64,000 nucleotides of DNA from NCBI GenBank assembly GCA_001414485.1, contig LLEY01000010.1, positions 1-64,000 of the forward strand, given 5' to 3'. A program made the position numbers and the translations under genes. The notes below the pieces were generated by a model. That model did no database searches, had not been told where the DNA came from, and saw nothing but the letters and a program-made list of their open reading frames with translations. Source of the stretch: Calycina herbarum (taxonomy: Eukaryota; Ascomycota; Leotiomycetes; Helotiales; Pezizellaceae). Shown here one piece after another: positions 1 to 11,200 of the stretch. Numbering within the stretch: the first letter of the stretch is position 1; every line of letters begins with the position of its first letter.

Positions 1-345
1 GACGATCGTACGAACGACTCCATCGAGTTTTAAGCTCAGGTATACGTTTTATAAAGTTATCCGGCCAGTTCCTGCCTACAGGCTTTCCGTCGGGCTCTCT
101 CAGCAGATTGTTGGCCATATCTCGTACTATATCCCTTATAGGCGAAAACCCTCGCGAATCTAACTCTAATATATATCTGACTATTGCCTCCTCCTCTGGC
201 TTTATAAGCTTTTTCGAATTAGGCTAGCAATCGCGTCGTAAGGGCTTTCCGGCGCGTCGATCGGAGAGAGTCTTTCGAGGAACATGGTAAATCTTTGCAG
301 CGCTTCGTTCGGTTAATGACACGTTATTTTCGAGTTCTTAGGTTA
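1..345 (-). pseudogene. pogo-type transposase, N-terminal DNA-binding region (partial)
   Basis: Minus-strand translation gives the start of a fungal pogo/Fot1 transposase. First comes a psq-type helix-turn-helix with the run TERSAAKIYHVPRKTL. A CENP-B/Tc5-type helix-turn-helix follows (KPEEEAIVRYILELDSRGF, then PVGRNWPDNFIKRIPELKTR). Together these domains bind the transposon ends. Two nonsense codons lie in the frame (TAA near 343 and TAG near 223), both explicable as mutated Gln codons. The DDE catalytic domain would lie to the left, outside the window. It is one of the less mutated stretches of the left block. Confidence 0.75.
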
Positions 346-481
346 CCAAAATGATATTAGCTTCTTAAGAAGGTAATTAAACGTTGTAGTGTTAAGCTAT
401 TATGATTTAAAGGTGGTACATGGTACGCGACGAGGAAAGTGGGCGACCCGCTTGTGTAGGCGACTCGCTTGTGAAACACGT
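1..481 (-). mobile_element. pogo/Fot1-type DNA transposon, 5' end, runs off the left edge
   Basis: The element end reads, on the minus strand, ACGTGTTTCAC... starting at 481, directly followed outside by a TA dinucleotide (482-483), the target duplicated by Tc1/mariner-pogo elements. Just inside the end lie two direct copies of a 15-bp unit (GGCGACYCGCTTGTG, about 442-472), a usual arrangement of transposase binding sites. The ACGTG terminus is shared with the Fot1-like elements at 6948 and 54002. The transposase frame lies inside on the minus strand. The other end is beyond the window. Confidence 0.7.
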
Positions 482-483
482 TA

Positions 484-959
484 ATTTCTTTTTCTTACTT
501 TATTCTTATACGCTTACTCTTCTCTTCTTTTTCTTTAATAAGAAAGAGAGTGTTTCTATATATATATAAGAGAGAGAGAGAGAGAGTTAAGTAAATATTA
601 TAGAGGAAAGTTCTTTCTAGTATAAATAAGAGAAGTATAAGACAAATATATTTCTCTCTTCTCTCTTTTTTATTTAGTAATAATAGTAAGAAAGTATAAT
701 AAGTATAAGAGTAATATTATAATAACGAACTTATAATAGTAAGCTATAATCGCTAGAGTAATAGATAGAGTATAGTATATAACTCTAGAAGACTTCTTAC
801 CTCTTTCTTAGCTAACTAAATTCACTTCTAATTTTTCCTAATAGTAAGGTATATAAAAATAGAAAGTAGTATACTTAAGAAAAGTCTATAAAAATTTAAC
901 TCTTTACGATTCGCGATTTAGTCTATTTAGTCTATTCCGACTTTTTAGTATATTTAAGA
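484..959. other. AT-rich spacer, no gene seen
   Basis: AT-rich sequence with a short TA/AG simple repeat near 558-586. No coding frame or element ends recognised. Confidence 0.5.
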
Positions 960-1486
960 TATAGTAAGTTACGAGTTAAGCTTGAATTTGTCTACTTTTT
1001 TTATAATCTAAGATTTTTAAGAAAATTCCTTAATTTCCTCTCTTTTTAGACACTCTTTTATCTATTAATTAATAATAATATATAATATACTATTTATAAG
1101 AATAGGAAAGAAGAGGCTTATATCTCCTCTTATACTTTATAAACTTTATAAGATAAAAATAGATAATTTTATATCTATCTTAATTTTTATAGAGTCTTAG
1201 TAATATCTTATTAACCTTATAGAGGTAGTAGAATTTTTTTTAAGAAAAGAGGTTATTTTAAGAATTATTTATCTTTTAGCTTACTTTTATTATACTTACT
1301 TTAAATTAATAAATTATATAGAAGAGAGATAATTAGATATAGCGCTTCTTTCTAGCTAGGCCTCGTCTCTTTTAGAGTACTTTTATTTTCTGTCTTCTAA
1401 AGAAAAGAGAGAGAAAGCCTTAATAAAAAAAAGCTCGGATTATAAAAAAAGTAGGCAAATTCAAGCTTAACTCGCAACTCACTATA
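960..1486. mobile_element. MITE with ~60-bp terminal inverted repeats
   Basis: The left end (960-1020) and the reverse complement of the right end (about 1427-1486) match over about 60 bp. They share the core GAGTTAAGCTTGAATTTG followed by a CTACTTTTTTTATAATC run. Mismatches are almost all C/T or G/A, as expected from RIP. The outermost bases are TATAG on both sides, consistent with a TA target. The 527-bp interior has no coding frame, so this is a non-autonomous element, probably Tc1/mariner-like. Confidence 0.7.
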
Positions 1487-2639
1487 CTATATTAAAACAG
1501 TTTATAGAATAAATTAGATTATATTAAGTTACTGAATATTTTAAGTATTACTACTATATTCCGATTTTTTTCAAGATCAACAAAGAAAATACAGTCGGAG
1601 GTCCTGCCTTTCTATTCAAGGAGAACTAAGCGAATATCTTAGAGTAAAACGAATTTCAACGTTCGATAGAAGAAGTAACGTTCATAAGAACGAAGAGATT
1701 GTTTCAGAGCTCCCAGCTACAGGATTACGAAGTGCAACAAAACTCTAGAGATCTCTAAAATAGTAGTCTTCTTTATGCTAAAGTCTGCAAAAGTGGGACA
1801 TACAACAAAACTAAGTCCTAAGACAGTAGACTCTAAATGAAGTATACCTGTAAAAACGCTTAAACAGTAGCATTTCATAGTAGCTTGGTACAATTGACGA
1901 GCGGCCAGAGTACGATGGTGATAATAACTGGAGCGAAACCGGCGAGCGCTATGTCTTGAAATTATTCCGAGACTTTGTGTTCCGAGACACCAACTCTCTG
2001 TATTTCTTCTTATCCCGCATCTAGCCCAATCCACCCATATTCCTCCCCTTCTTACTCTTCTCACATTAGATCCTTCAACTCTCGACCCACTTTTCTCATA
2101 TAAGGGGAGTACAGAGAAGGAGTACAAGTAACTAGAAATACACATACCTCCGGTAGCTAGCTAGAAAAATGGAAGAGAGGCGTTGGCCAGGAAGCGTGGG
2201 CAGTTATCTTTGAAGTGTCTTTTGAAGTGTCTATTTAGTTTAGGTACAATAAGATAAGTAGGTATCGAGAGATCCCTACTCTATGATAACGAGAAATTAT
2301 CGAGAAAGATATCGTATAATACTTGGAGCGGCCTCTCCGAAAACAGGTCCTTATTTTCACTGGATAAACGAGCCTCTTACATTTATAAAGGCACTTTGTA
2401 CCTTCGTTGCAAATCCGACTTTGGGGAAGGAAGAGGGAGGAAAGGTTGGACAGGGTTATCCGACCAGAGGTTTGGGCAGAGTAGGAGAAACAAGATGACG
2501 ATGAAGAACAGGGAGAAGACTTTAAGCCTCCTACAAGCTAATAGCATACTTCACCTTTAAGAACTCTAGAACAGCACCGACGGTTAGAGAGATTTCTAGA
2601 ACAGCACCGTCGTTCGAGACAACACTACAATCTTATAGA
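1487..2639. other. Unassigned AT-rich/intermediate sequence
   Basis: No gene recognised. Open frames at 1717-2145 (minus) and 2283-2498 (plus) show no domain or sensible composition. The last ~140 bp may already belong to the copia-like element because the solo LTR at 2640 is inserted in it. Confidence 0.4.
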
Positions 2640-2881
2640 TGTCAGGACTTATAGCAAATGCTGATGAATTGAACTACAGAGGTGTCTATGTACAAGAAGA
2701 TTCAATTGTCCTTTCTAAGCCAGAGTCCTTGCCAACTTATATACTTAGACTACTCATTCTAGAGTGTTCTGCCAAGAGTACTCTCGAAGGTTCTGTCATG
2801 TCTATGCGTTGCTAAGCGAGGTCACGTGAATGCGTCGCTGGAGTACTCCGAGACTTTATTCCACGGGTGCAACCCTTGACA
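2640..2881 (+). repeat. Solo LTR, 242 bp, with 5-bp target duplication
   Basis: The sequence begins TGTCAGGACTTATAGC and ends GCAACCCTTGACA. It is bounded by the direct repeat ATAGA at 2635-2639 and 2882-2886. A second copy of exactly the same length lies in reverse orientation at 54339-54580, with its own 5-bp duplication. No internal retrotransposon region adjoins either copy, so both are solo LTRs. Confidence 0.85.
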
Positions 2882-2886
2882 ATAGA

Positions 2887-4758
2887 GATAGAATAGACGA
2901 TAGAACTAAGCCTTAAGAGGAGCCTTAATCTCGTCTACAAACTCAACACCAACTTCACTAGACACAGGTATAACAAGATAACCTTACTAATCCTCCAGAA
3001 TTAATAATAGAACTAGTCCAGAAACGTAGACAAGGAAGACTACGAAAGCATCTAAGACCACTAAATAAGCCTTTTGAGATCTTATTCTAAGAGATAGATA
3101 CTTTTATTAATAATACTAAGGACCACGTCACTATCGAAGATATCGAGACTTTCTTTTCGTCTATTAAGAAAGAACATAATATTAAAGTATTTATAGCTAC
3201 TAATAGTATAATATACGTAGAATCACGCCAAAAGGAAGTTAATAGATTAACCGATCAAGGCGTCTTTAAGATCGTCACCTAGGATAACCTGCCTCCTAAT
3301 ACTAGAATCTTTAGATCACGGTTCGTAGATAATATCAAATTTGAGAGCACAGCACTTGCTTTTGCAAAGTCAAGACTAGTTATCTAGGTATACAATGATA
3401 ATAGAAAGTCCTTAGTCCTTACCTAGGCCCCTACAATCTAAAGAGTAAGCTAAAGAATCATTCTTATACTTATAGCAGTATACCCGGATTTACGAGTTTA
3501 TATTCGGGATATTACACAAGCATACACCTAGTTACTTATAGAACTAAATTAAAAGTTCTCTATACGCCTACTAAAGGGATATCCACAGTAGAAGGATATG
3601 TTCTTTAAAGTTATTAAGCTATTATATAGTATTCCAGAAGCTAGAAACCACTAGTTTACAACGTACTATAAACACCACGTTACAAAGCTTATAATAGAGC
3701 AATCCACTTTTAACCCCTGCCTTTTGTATACCAAATTACCATAAGCCAGCAAGGGACAAGGACCTTTTAGTATAGTAGGCCTCTAAACAGATGATACTCT
3801 TATACTTGTAAACGATGCTTTTATAGCTAAGGAAGAAAGTGCTATTAAGGAAGCTAGATTTATATCAAAGGATAGACAAGAACTTACTATTACCTATCTA
3901 ATCCAGTTCAATAGAGGGCTAATTAGTAAGTATACAGATGGCTTATTTACGCTTACCTAGGATTACGTAAAGCACTTGAAATTAGTATAAAAGGCGCCAG
4001 CGGAGATATCCAATACCAAAGGCACTTCCCGTACAGTATCCACCAAGGATCAATATATTGCTTAGCGTGCTCGTGGAGCATATTTAGCAACAGTATCCTA
4101 GCCAGAAGCAGCATTCAACTTATTATATGCTACTCAGTTAACCGATCCGTAAGAAGACGACATTAGCCTTCTTAATAAGCGAATTCAATAGCAGATCGAC
4201 AATACCATAAGAGGGCTTAAATACGTCAAATTAGATCAAAACTCGCTTAAGCTATATGCTTTTACAGATGGTGCTTTTGTAGGCAATAAGGACCTATCCT
4301 TATAAATCGGTTACGTTATTACACTTACAGACAAGGACAATAATACTAACATTCTACACTAGTCTTCTACTAAGTGCAAGAGAGTTACTCGCAACGTTTT
4401 AGCCTCTAAATTATACGTAATAAGTTCCGGATTCGATACTATAGCCGCTATTAAATCAACCCTAGAAAGTATACTAGACTTTAAGGTTCCGCTCGTTACA
4501 TATACCGATTCGAAGTCCATTTACGAATATATAGCTAAATTGGGCACTACTAAGGAGAAACGCTTAATGATTGACGTCATGTACCTACGAGAGACATATG
4601 AGTTAAGAGAGATTAACGAGATTAAGTGGATCGATGGTAAGAGTAATCCCGCGGACGCTATAACGAAGAAGGACTGCTGTAATGTCCTACAAAAGCTAAT
4701 CGATACTAACAAGCTAGATATTAAGCTTATGGAATGGGTGGAACGAAATGAGGGATAA
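2887..4758 (+). pseudogene. Ty1/copia retrotransposon pol (RT-RNase H), RIP-degenerate
   Basis: One plus-strand frame can be followed through many TAG/TAA codons, most at positions where copia proteins carry Trp or Gln. Visible are the reverse transcriptase region (GYPQ-like stretch, HWFTTYYKHH, NPCLLYTK, then a DD-containing TDDTLILVNDAF) and the copia RNase H block (YAFTDGAFVGNKD, TYTDSKSIYEYIAKLGTTKE, NEIKWIDGKSNPADAITKKD). The last 72 codons (4540-4758) are uninterrupted. The gag/integrase part is not recognisable, and the 242-bp solo LTR sits at the 5' side. The element is inactive. Confidence 0.8.
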
Positions 4759-5034
4759 TGAGACCTCTGAATGGGACGCTCTCATTGGTCGAGGGCATGG
4801 AATAGAGGGCTGTGATTGGTTAGACCAGATAGGAGATTTTTAATGATTTTTAGGTAGTAACTTCCACCGTTTTGAAGAAGTGCCAGTGTTGGCATAATAA
4901 TGAGCGAGTAGCGCTTCACGTGACCTTCTCGCTTAAGGTCTATTTAAGTAAACCGAGTAGCTAACTTTACTCGGTATACACGAACGATAATACAACTCTT
5001 TTTATATTATGCTATTAGCTACTAAGTTATACTA
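4759..5034. other. 3' untranslated part of the copia element, possible LTR remnant
   Basis: The sequence after the pol stop is less AT-biased. A possible LTR start (TGTTGGCATAATAATGAG) lies near 4890, but no matching 5' LTR was found upstream, so LTR boundaries are not established. Confidence 0.3.
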
Positions 5035-6945
5035 ACACTTACTTTAGATAGTTGGACTAGTATAAGTCAAGATACCTATCTAGGTATTACTTTGTAAGTA
5101 ATTCTTTTAGTCTTTTAAAGACTTATTTACTAATAAGTTAGACATTTTATAAGTAAGGACTTTGAGCTTAAAGCTTATCAACTAGCTATACGGCCTCTTA
5201 AAGAACGTCACTCTAGCCTCTATATAAATAGAGTTCTTATAGAGACTCTAGAACACTTTGAAATAGCCGAGGAAATATCTAGGTAAGTAAATATATATAT
5301 ACTAATTAGTCTCTTCTTTCTAGTATTACTCGAGATAACGCTTCACCGAACAACACTCTTATAGCTGCTTTTACTAAGTACGCTGCTATAAATAGCTATA
5401 AGTTTCAAGGAGATATAGCTTGCTCGGCACATGTTCTTAACTTAGTAATTCAAGATATCTTAAAGGCTATACTTAAAGACGAGTATAGTGTCTATGAAAT
5501 AGGTGAAGAAGAGTTTAATAGAGTAGAGCTAGAAGAAGAGGTTAAAGAAGAAACAAGTAAGTTATAGCCTCTTATACTAAAAAAACAGCTAAAAAGCTAA
5601 CTTTTTACTTAGATATATCTACTTGGAAAAAGATTCAAAAGATTATTATAGGGCTTAAGTATAGTCAAGAGAATGCTAGAGCTCTTCAAAGACAAATAGC
5701 AAGTCTTGAGATAGAGTATAGACGTATACCACAGCTAGGTAAGTAGCTATACTTAAGCGAGCCTTTGTTTATATTTCTTATTTACTAACTTTACTCTACT
5801 TTTAGACCCAAAGACTAGGTAGTCTAGTACTTATCTTATACTTAAAAACTTCTTAGCTCTTATTAGACCTATTAACTCTATTATATCTACTTCTAAGACT
5901 AAGGTCTTTAAGAATAAGAGTTTCATAGTATCTAAGAAAGAAATAGAGTTTTTAGAAGCTATAAAAGAGATACTAGAGATCTTTGTAGTAGCTACTACTA
6001 AACTACAAGCTGAAAAGTATCCTACTATGTACTATCTTATCCCTCTTATCTATAGGATCTATAAGAGATTAGATAATTTAGTTGAAAAACATAGAGTAAG
6101 TCTTTCTCTTTCTTCTTTCTTTCTTATATATAACTAACCTTTATCTAGGGATATAATGTCTTTGTCAACGCTCTTAATAAAGGAATAGCTAAGCTAAGAA
6201 AGTACTATGCAAAGAGCGGAGTATTAGAGTCTAAGAATAGAGCTCTATATTTAGCTCTAATCTTAGACCCTAGAGTTAAAGCAGACGGGCTTATTAAGCT
6301 TAGTCTTAGTTCTAGCTTTATAATAGATATAAAGAGAACTTTAGAAGAGGAATATAAGTTATAAGTAACTTCCTTTCTTATATATATCTATACTAACTTT
6401 ATAAATAGTCTTAAAAGAGAGCTAATAAATACCGGCCTTCCTCTAAACGAAGCTCAAGCTCTTTCTATTACAAATAGAGACCACGAACTAGATGATCTAT
6501 ATCTAGAAGAAGAGGAAGTAGTAGATGAGTTTACTCGCTACTTTAAAGAAAAGAGAATAAAGAGAGAAGTAAGTATATATATTATATACTTATATTTAAT
6601 ACTAATTAAGTCTTCTAGTTCTCTCCTTTAAGCTAGTAGAAACAGAATAGACATAACTATCCGATTTTTTCTATATTAGCAAGGAAGTATCTATAAACAC
6701 CTGCTACGTCAGCTCCTAGTAAGAGGCTCTTTAGTCAAGCTGCTTTGATTATTTCAAAGCAACGTAATAGACTCTCTTAAGAGACCTTTGAGGCTATTAC
6801 TAGCTTAAAGAGCTAGGGCTTCTATATAGAGGAATAGACAGAGGAAGAGAAGAAGGAAAGGTTAAAGAAGGAGGAAGAGGAGAAGAAGAACGGAAAGAAA
6901 GTGCCTAAGTTTAAAGATAACTACTTTATTATTAATTAGTATATA
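5035..6945 (+). pseudogene. hAT-family transposase, RIP-degenerate, intron-containing
   Basis: Plus-strand frames match the order of a fungal hAT transposase. First is a start of the catalytic region (TLDSWTSISQDTYLGIT), then FQGDIACSAHVLNLVIQDIL, then a middle block ending LDPRVKADGLIKLSL, then the C-terminal dimerisation block (KRLFSQAALIISKQRNRLS). Stops are at Gln/Trp-type positions. Four GT...AG intervals (near 5280-5320, 5740-5805, 6093-6150 and 6569-6614) restore or continue the frame and look like genuine introns. Terminal inverted repeats and the 8-bp duplication expected for hAT were not found. The 3' side ends just before the Fot1-like element. Confidence 0.75.
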
Positions 6946-6947
6946 TA

Positions 6948-7005
6948 ACGTGGTATACTAGGACCTTGTGATTATCAGGACCTTGTGAATTTTTTCCTAC
7001 CCCAC
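6948..7005 (+). repeat. Left terminal inverted repeat of the Fot1-like element
   Basis: 58 bp matching the right end at 15531-15589 in inverse orientation. It contains the direct repeat AGGACCTTGTGA twice, separated by TTATC, likely transposase binding sites. Confidence 0.85.
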
Positions 7006-7782
7006 TACTTTAAAATATAATAAAACTACTATAATATATTAAATTAATTAAAACTACTCGGAATCTGATGAACTAGATATATCTATAACTTCTTAACACG
7101 TCTACGTATTATAACTAGTTTTTCTATAAGTACTATAACGTCGCCGAGTCGTTTGTCCTTCATCTTCTCCACCCTCCCTAGAGCGCTTGTTATGTCGAAC
7201 CTGCTCCTCTGTATTCTTCTAGGCTAATCCGTCCTATGTATCCTCTATAGTAAGTGCACCTCCTTCTTAGACACGGGTATTTTTAGCCCTCCGACGTTTG
7301 CTAAGGGCTTTATTTGCTGTTCGAAGTATACGGACCTCGGCTAATAAGAGGGTTACCTTATAGGCTAATTGCTCTATACCTTTTACTAACGAAGCGATTG
7401 TCTAGAAAATAGGTATTAGCGAGCTTCCTTAGTGACGAGTAATACGATCCTTAATAAGAGTTGATTACGAAAGAGCTTTAGAAGAGTTATAAGGAGTCTA
7501 GGAGACTTAAGGGGTAGCGTCGGTAGAGGGGGGTCTGGTAGGTATAGGAGTCTATAACTTGATATTAAGCTTTAAGATTATAGTCTAGGGTTCTAGAGGT
7601 ACTAGACCAGCTCTACAGAACCTAGCTTTAGCGTTTTAGGTTATTATTAACTGGTTATAGACTATGTAAAACATAAGAAAGAACTCGACCTTAGTAATAT
7701 AGTTTATATAAGCCTTAATAAAGGTCTCGATTTAATACCTATATATATATTTAAGAATACTAAAACACCTAACGTCGAGTAG
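7006..7782 (-). pseudogene. Fot1-like transposase, C-terminal half
   Basis: Minus-strand remnant downstream of the gypsy insertion. It aligns at nucleotide level with the copy at 54002-55630 on both sides of the two LTR insertions there. It encodes the part after the DDE core, including a basic/Gln-rich tail. It has numerous TAG/TAA codons of RIP type and is separated from its N-terminal half by 6.8 kb of gypsy sequence. Confidence 0.65.
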
Positions 7783-7787
7783 CTAGG

Positions 7788-8251
7788 TGTTACGAATCAC
7801 GGTATACGTAGTAAGTAGTTTAGACAGCGTTCTAATAGGACAAGGTATAATATCTAGGAAAGGAAAGTAATATAGGAGGAAATCAGTAATACAGAAGGAC
7901 ATTAGGGATTTTAGGATCTTACTGTTATAGTAATATTAGAAGTCACGTAGGGTCATGTAACGTGATCGCCTATATCGCTCTAATCGCCTTAATTATAAGC
8001 GACGTAAGCAACGCGAGCAATGTAAGCGACGTACGTAGGAAACAAAGGTTCTATATAAGACTAGTATATCTACTATTAGATAGAAGCTTCGTACTTAACT
8101 TTAGTTATTAATCTTATTATCTTATTTAATATCTTTAATATAAGTAATAAGTTTACTTCTAAGTAAACAACCTAGTATATTTATACTTCTTACTATATAC
8201 TAACCTTCGAGACTTAGTTATCTTTGTTTAGTTTGTTTAAGTTTTATTATA
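7788..8251 (+). repeat. 5' LTR of the gypsy element (464 bp)
   Basis: It begins TGTTACGAATCAC, and its 3' end is ...TTTTATTATA where the other LTR has ...TTTCGTTACA. It is the same length as the 3' LTR, and differences are nearly all C/T or G/A. A shortened copy of the LTR start occurs at 60013-60067. Confidence 0.9.
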
Positions 8252-8285
8252 CTTTAAGCACCTACTTAGAAGTAAGATCGCTACT

Positions 8286-11200
8286 ATGTCGGCAACCTCT
8301 TCTACTCTAAGAACCACCCTACTAAAGCTAGCTATAGACCCCCTAGTTACACTAGTCACTACTCTTTAAGAGGAAGTAAAACTTCCTCTTCTAAAGCTGT
8401 TTAATAGCTCGCCTAAGAAACTAGCCAAATTCTTAATAAAAGCTTCCCTCTACTTAAGCTTTTATTATACTTAGTTTAGAAGTAAAACTAACTAGGTTAT
8501 ATAGTTGTCTACCTATCTTAAAAGAGTAGCTTATAACTAGTTAGAACTATACCTAGAAGATTACTAAGCAAATAAAACAGTTAAAGGAAAGGTCTCTCTT
8601 TAAATGTCTAAGAAAATAAGGGATTTGTTTAAAAATATTCGAGAGTTTAGAAATAGAATTAATTAGGCTTTTAAGGACGTTAATATAAAGAAAAAGGCAG
8701 TTAAGGCTTTATATATACTTAAGTAAAAAGGGTCAGCTACTAAATATACCTTATAATTTTAATAGTACTTTATATAGATAAGATAGAATAATAAAGCCTT
8801 ATATAAACAATTCTATCGTAGACTTAAGAATAATATAAAGGATAAACTTATATAAGAAGATTTTCTAGATATATTAAATAAATTAACGAATAACATAATT
8901 AAGATTAATAACTATATCTATAAAAGGAATCTAGAGAAGAAAGGAAGTTATAGTTACTAATATAGAAAGAGTAGACGAAAAGATCGTAGAGATTCTATAG
9001 AAATTAACACTACTTAGAAATTATAGGTTCTAGAGAAGGAATCTAAGAAAGAAAACTCCTAAAAGAGAGGATTATCCTAAAAAGAGTGAAATCGTTAACA
9101 TAAGTAGAACTTATATTACAACTATAGTCTTTCTAGCTATAGAGTAAATAAGTATAGTAAGAAGAAAGACTCTAAAGAGAAACAAGCTAATGCTACTATC
9201 TAAAAAGAAGTAGCTTTACTAGAAAAAATCAAACTTATAAACAAAGAACTTAAGACTAGAGGTTATAGTACGTAAATTAAAATAGATACTATAGATATAA
9301 CAGTAGGCACTATATACTTATAGCTAAACAAAGGAATTAAGACATAAGTTAGTAAGGTATAGGATACTAATAATAATAGAGATCTATTACTTAAAGAATA
9401 TTACGATATACAGTTAGAAATAAATTATAAATTACCCTTTTAAGTAGAATATAAATCACTACTATTAATAAGTTCGTTAGAGTCGTTAGAATCGATATCT
9501 AACTTATTAGAGATAGATCTAGGAATATATAAGCCTAAATAAGATAAAATATAAACATTTATTAGAACTTTTAAAAGAAGGAATAGATAGGTATATATAG
9601 AAAACTAGAAACTTAATTTCTAGAGCCTATATTCTACTTAAGGAATTAACCCTACTATTTTAACTACTTATAAAATAGTTTAGAATAAATAGGATAGAAT
9701 AACTTTAGTAAGCCTTATTACTAGAAAGGAAACTATTAAATTTAAAAAACCTAGACTAAAATAAGTAGTATCTAGCAAGCTATCTAGCACACCTAAGATA
9801 GGAGATATTTAGATAGTCGTAGACCTATAAAAGGAAACTAGCTTATAGTAATAGTAAGGTCCTAACAACTTTATAAGACGCCTTAAACCCAGTTTTTTAA
9901 GTATACTACCTAATAGTAAGGAAGCTATACTAGAAATAGAAGGCTAGTATACTATAGTTACTTTAATTAAAAAAGTCAGGGTAATATTTTAAAAATTAAG
10001 AAGTAAGAAATTATTTAGTATAATCTTCTAAAAGATAAATAAATATAATATAGATTAAGAAACAGAGTTAATATAAAGAGAACTCTACTAACTAATAATT
10101 AGAGAATTAAACACTACCTCTAGAGAAAATCAACTTATAGTAATAGCAAAGATAAGAGAAAAGGAACTCCAAGTCTTGATTAATTTAGAAGTAATAAGTA
10201 ATTTCCTTTCTCTAATAGCTTAGAAGAAGTTAAACATTCTAATTAAAGGTATAAGGCTATACTACTTAGGAGTAGTTAATAGAATAGACATTATATACTA
10301 GGATAGAATTATTAATTAGTAAACTATTCTAATAAATATTACTATTAAAAGACACTGTTTAAATATATAATTCAATATTATTAAAATAGAGAGTAAGGAA
10401 GTAATACTTAGTATACTATAGATTAAGGAACATAATCTAGATATTAATTAGAAGGCTTAAATAATAACCTTTAGTTAATATAATTATATAGGCTTGTAAT
10501 TATAACTTCAAGGCTAAAACAAGGTTAGCGCTACCTCTTCTAAGACACTAGAACACCTAGCCTAGGGTCCTCCACAGGTCAGCAGGACAGCTGATAACGA
10601 AATACCTATATAGTATAGAGAATTTAAGGCTTTGTTCGAAAACCTAGAAAACTTATAAGCTTTACTAGAACATTACTTATAGGATTATAAGATTAAATTA
10701 AAAGAGGATTATTACCTCTTAAAGTAGAAGCTTTAGTTATATAACTAGAAAAGCCTATAAAGGATAGAAAGTTATATAAAGGAAGGTATTAAGAAGAGAT
10801 ATATTAGAAAATCTAAGTTATTAATTACCTTAAATATACTTATCGTTAAGAAAAAAGACAATTTAGATAGAAGAGTATATATTAATTACTAAGAAGTAAA
10901 TTAAGCTATAGTTAAGAACGCTTATCTACTACTACCTAGCTAGTACTTATAAGATAAGTTAAGTAAGGTAGTATAATTTACGAAACTAGATTAACAAAAC
11001 GCCTATAGACTTATATAAATAAAAGTCAGAGACGAATAGAAGACAGTATTTACCTTACTATCAAGCCTTTATAAGTACATAGTTATACTATTTAGACTTT
11101 ATAACATACTAGCTATATACTAGAAATAAAATAATAATATTTTAAGAGATCTTCTAAGAGTAATAGTAATCTATTACCTAAATAATATATTAATCTTCTT

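Noticed and set aside
1717..2145. 142-codon minus-strand frame
   Set aside because: No start context, no domain, improbable composition; lies in unassigned repeat-rich DNA.
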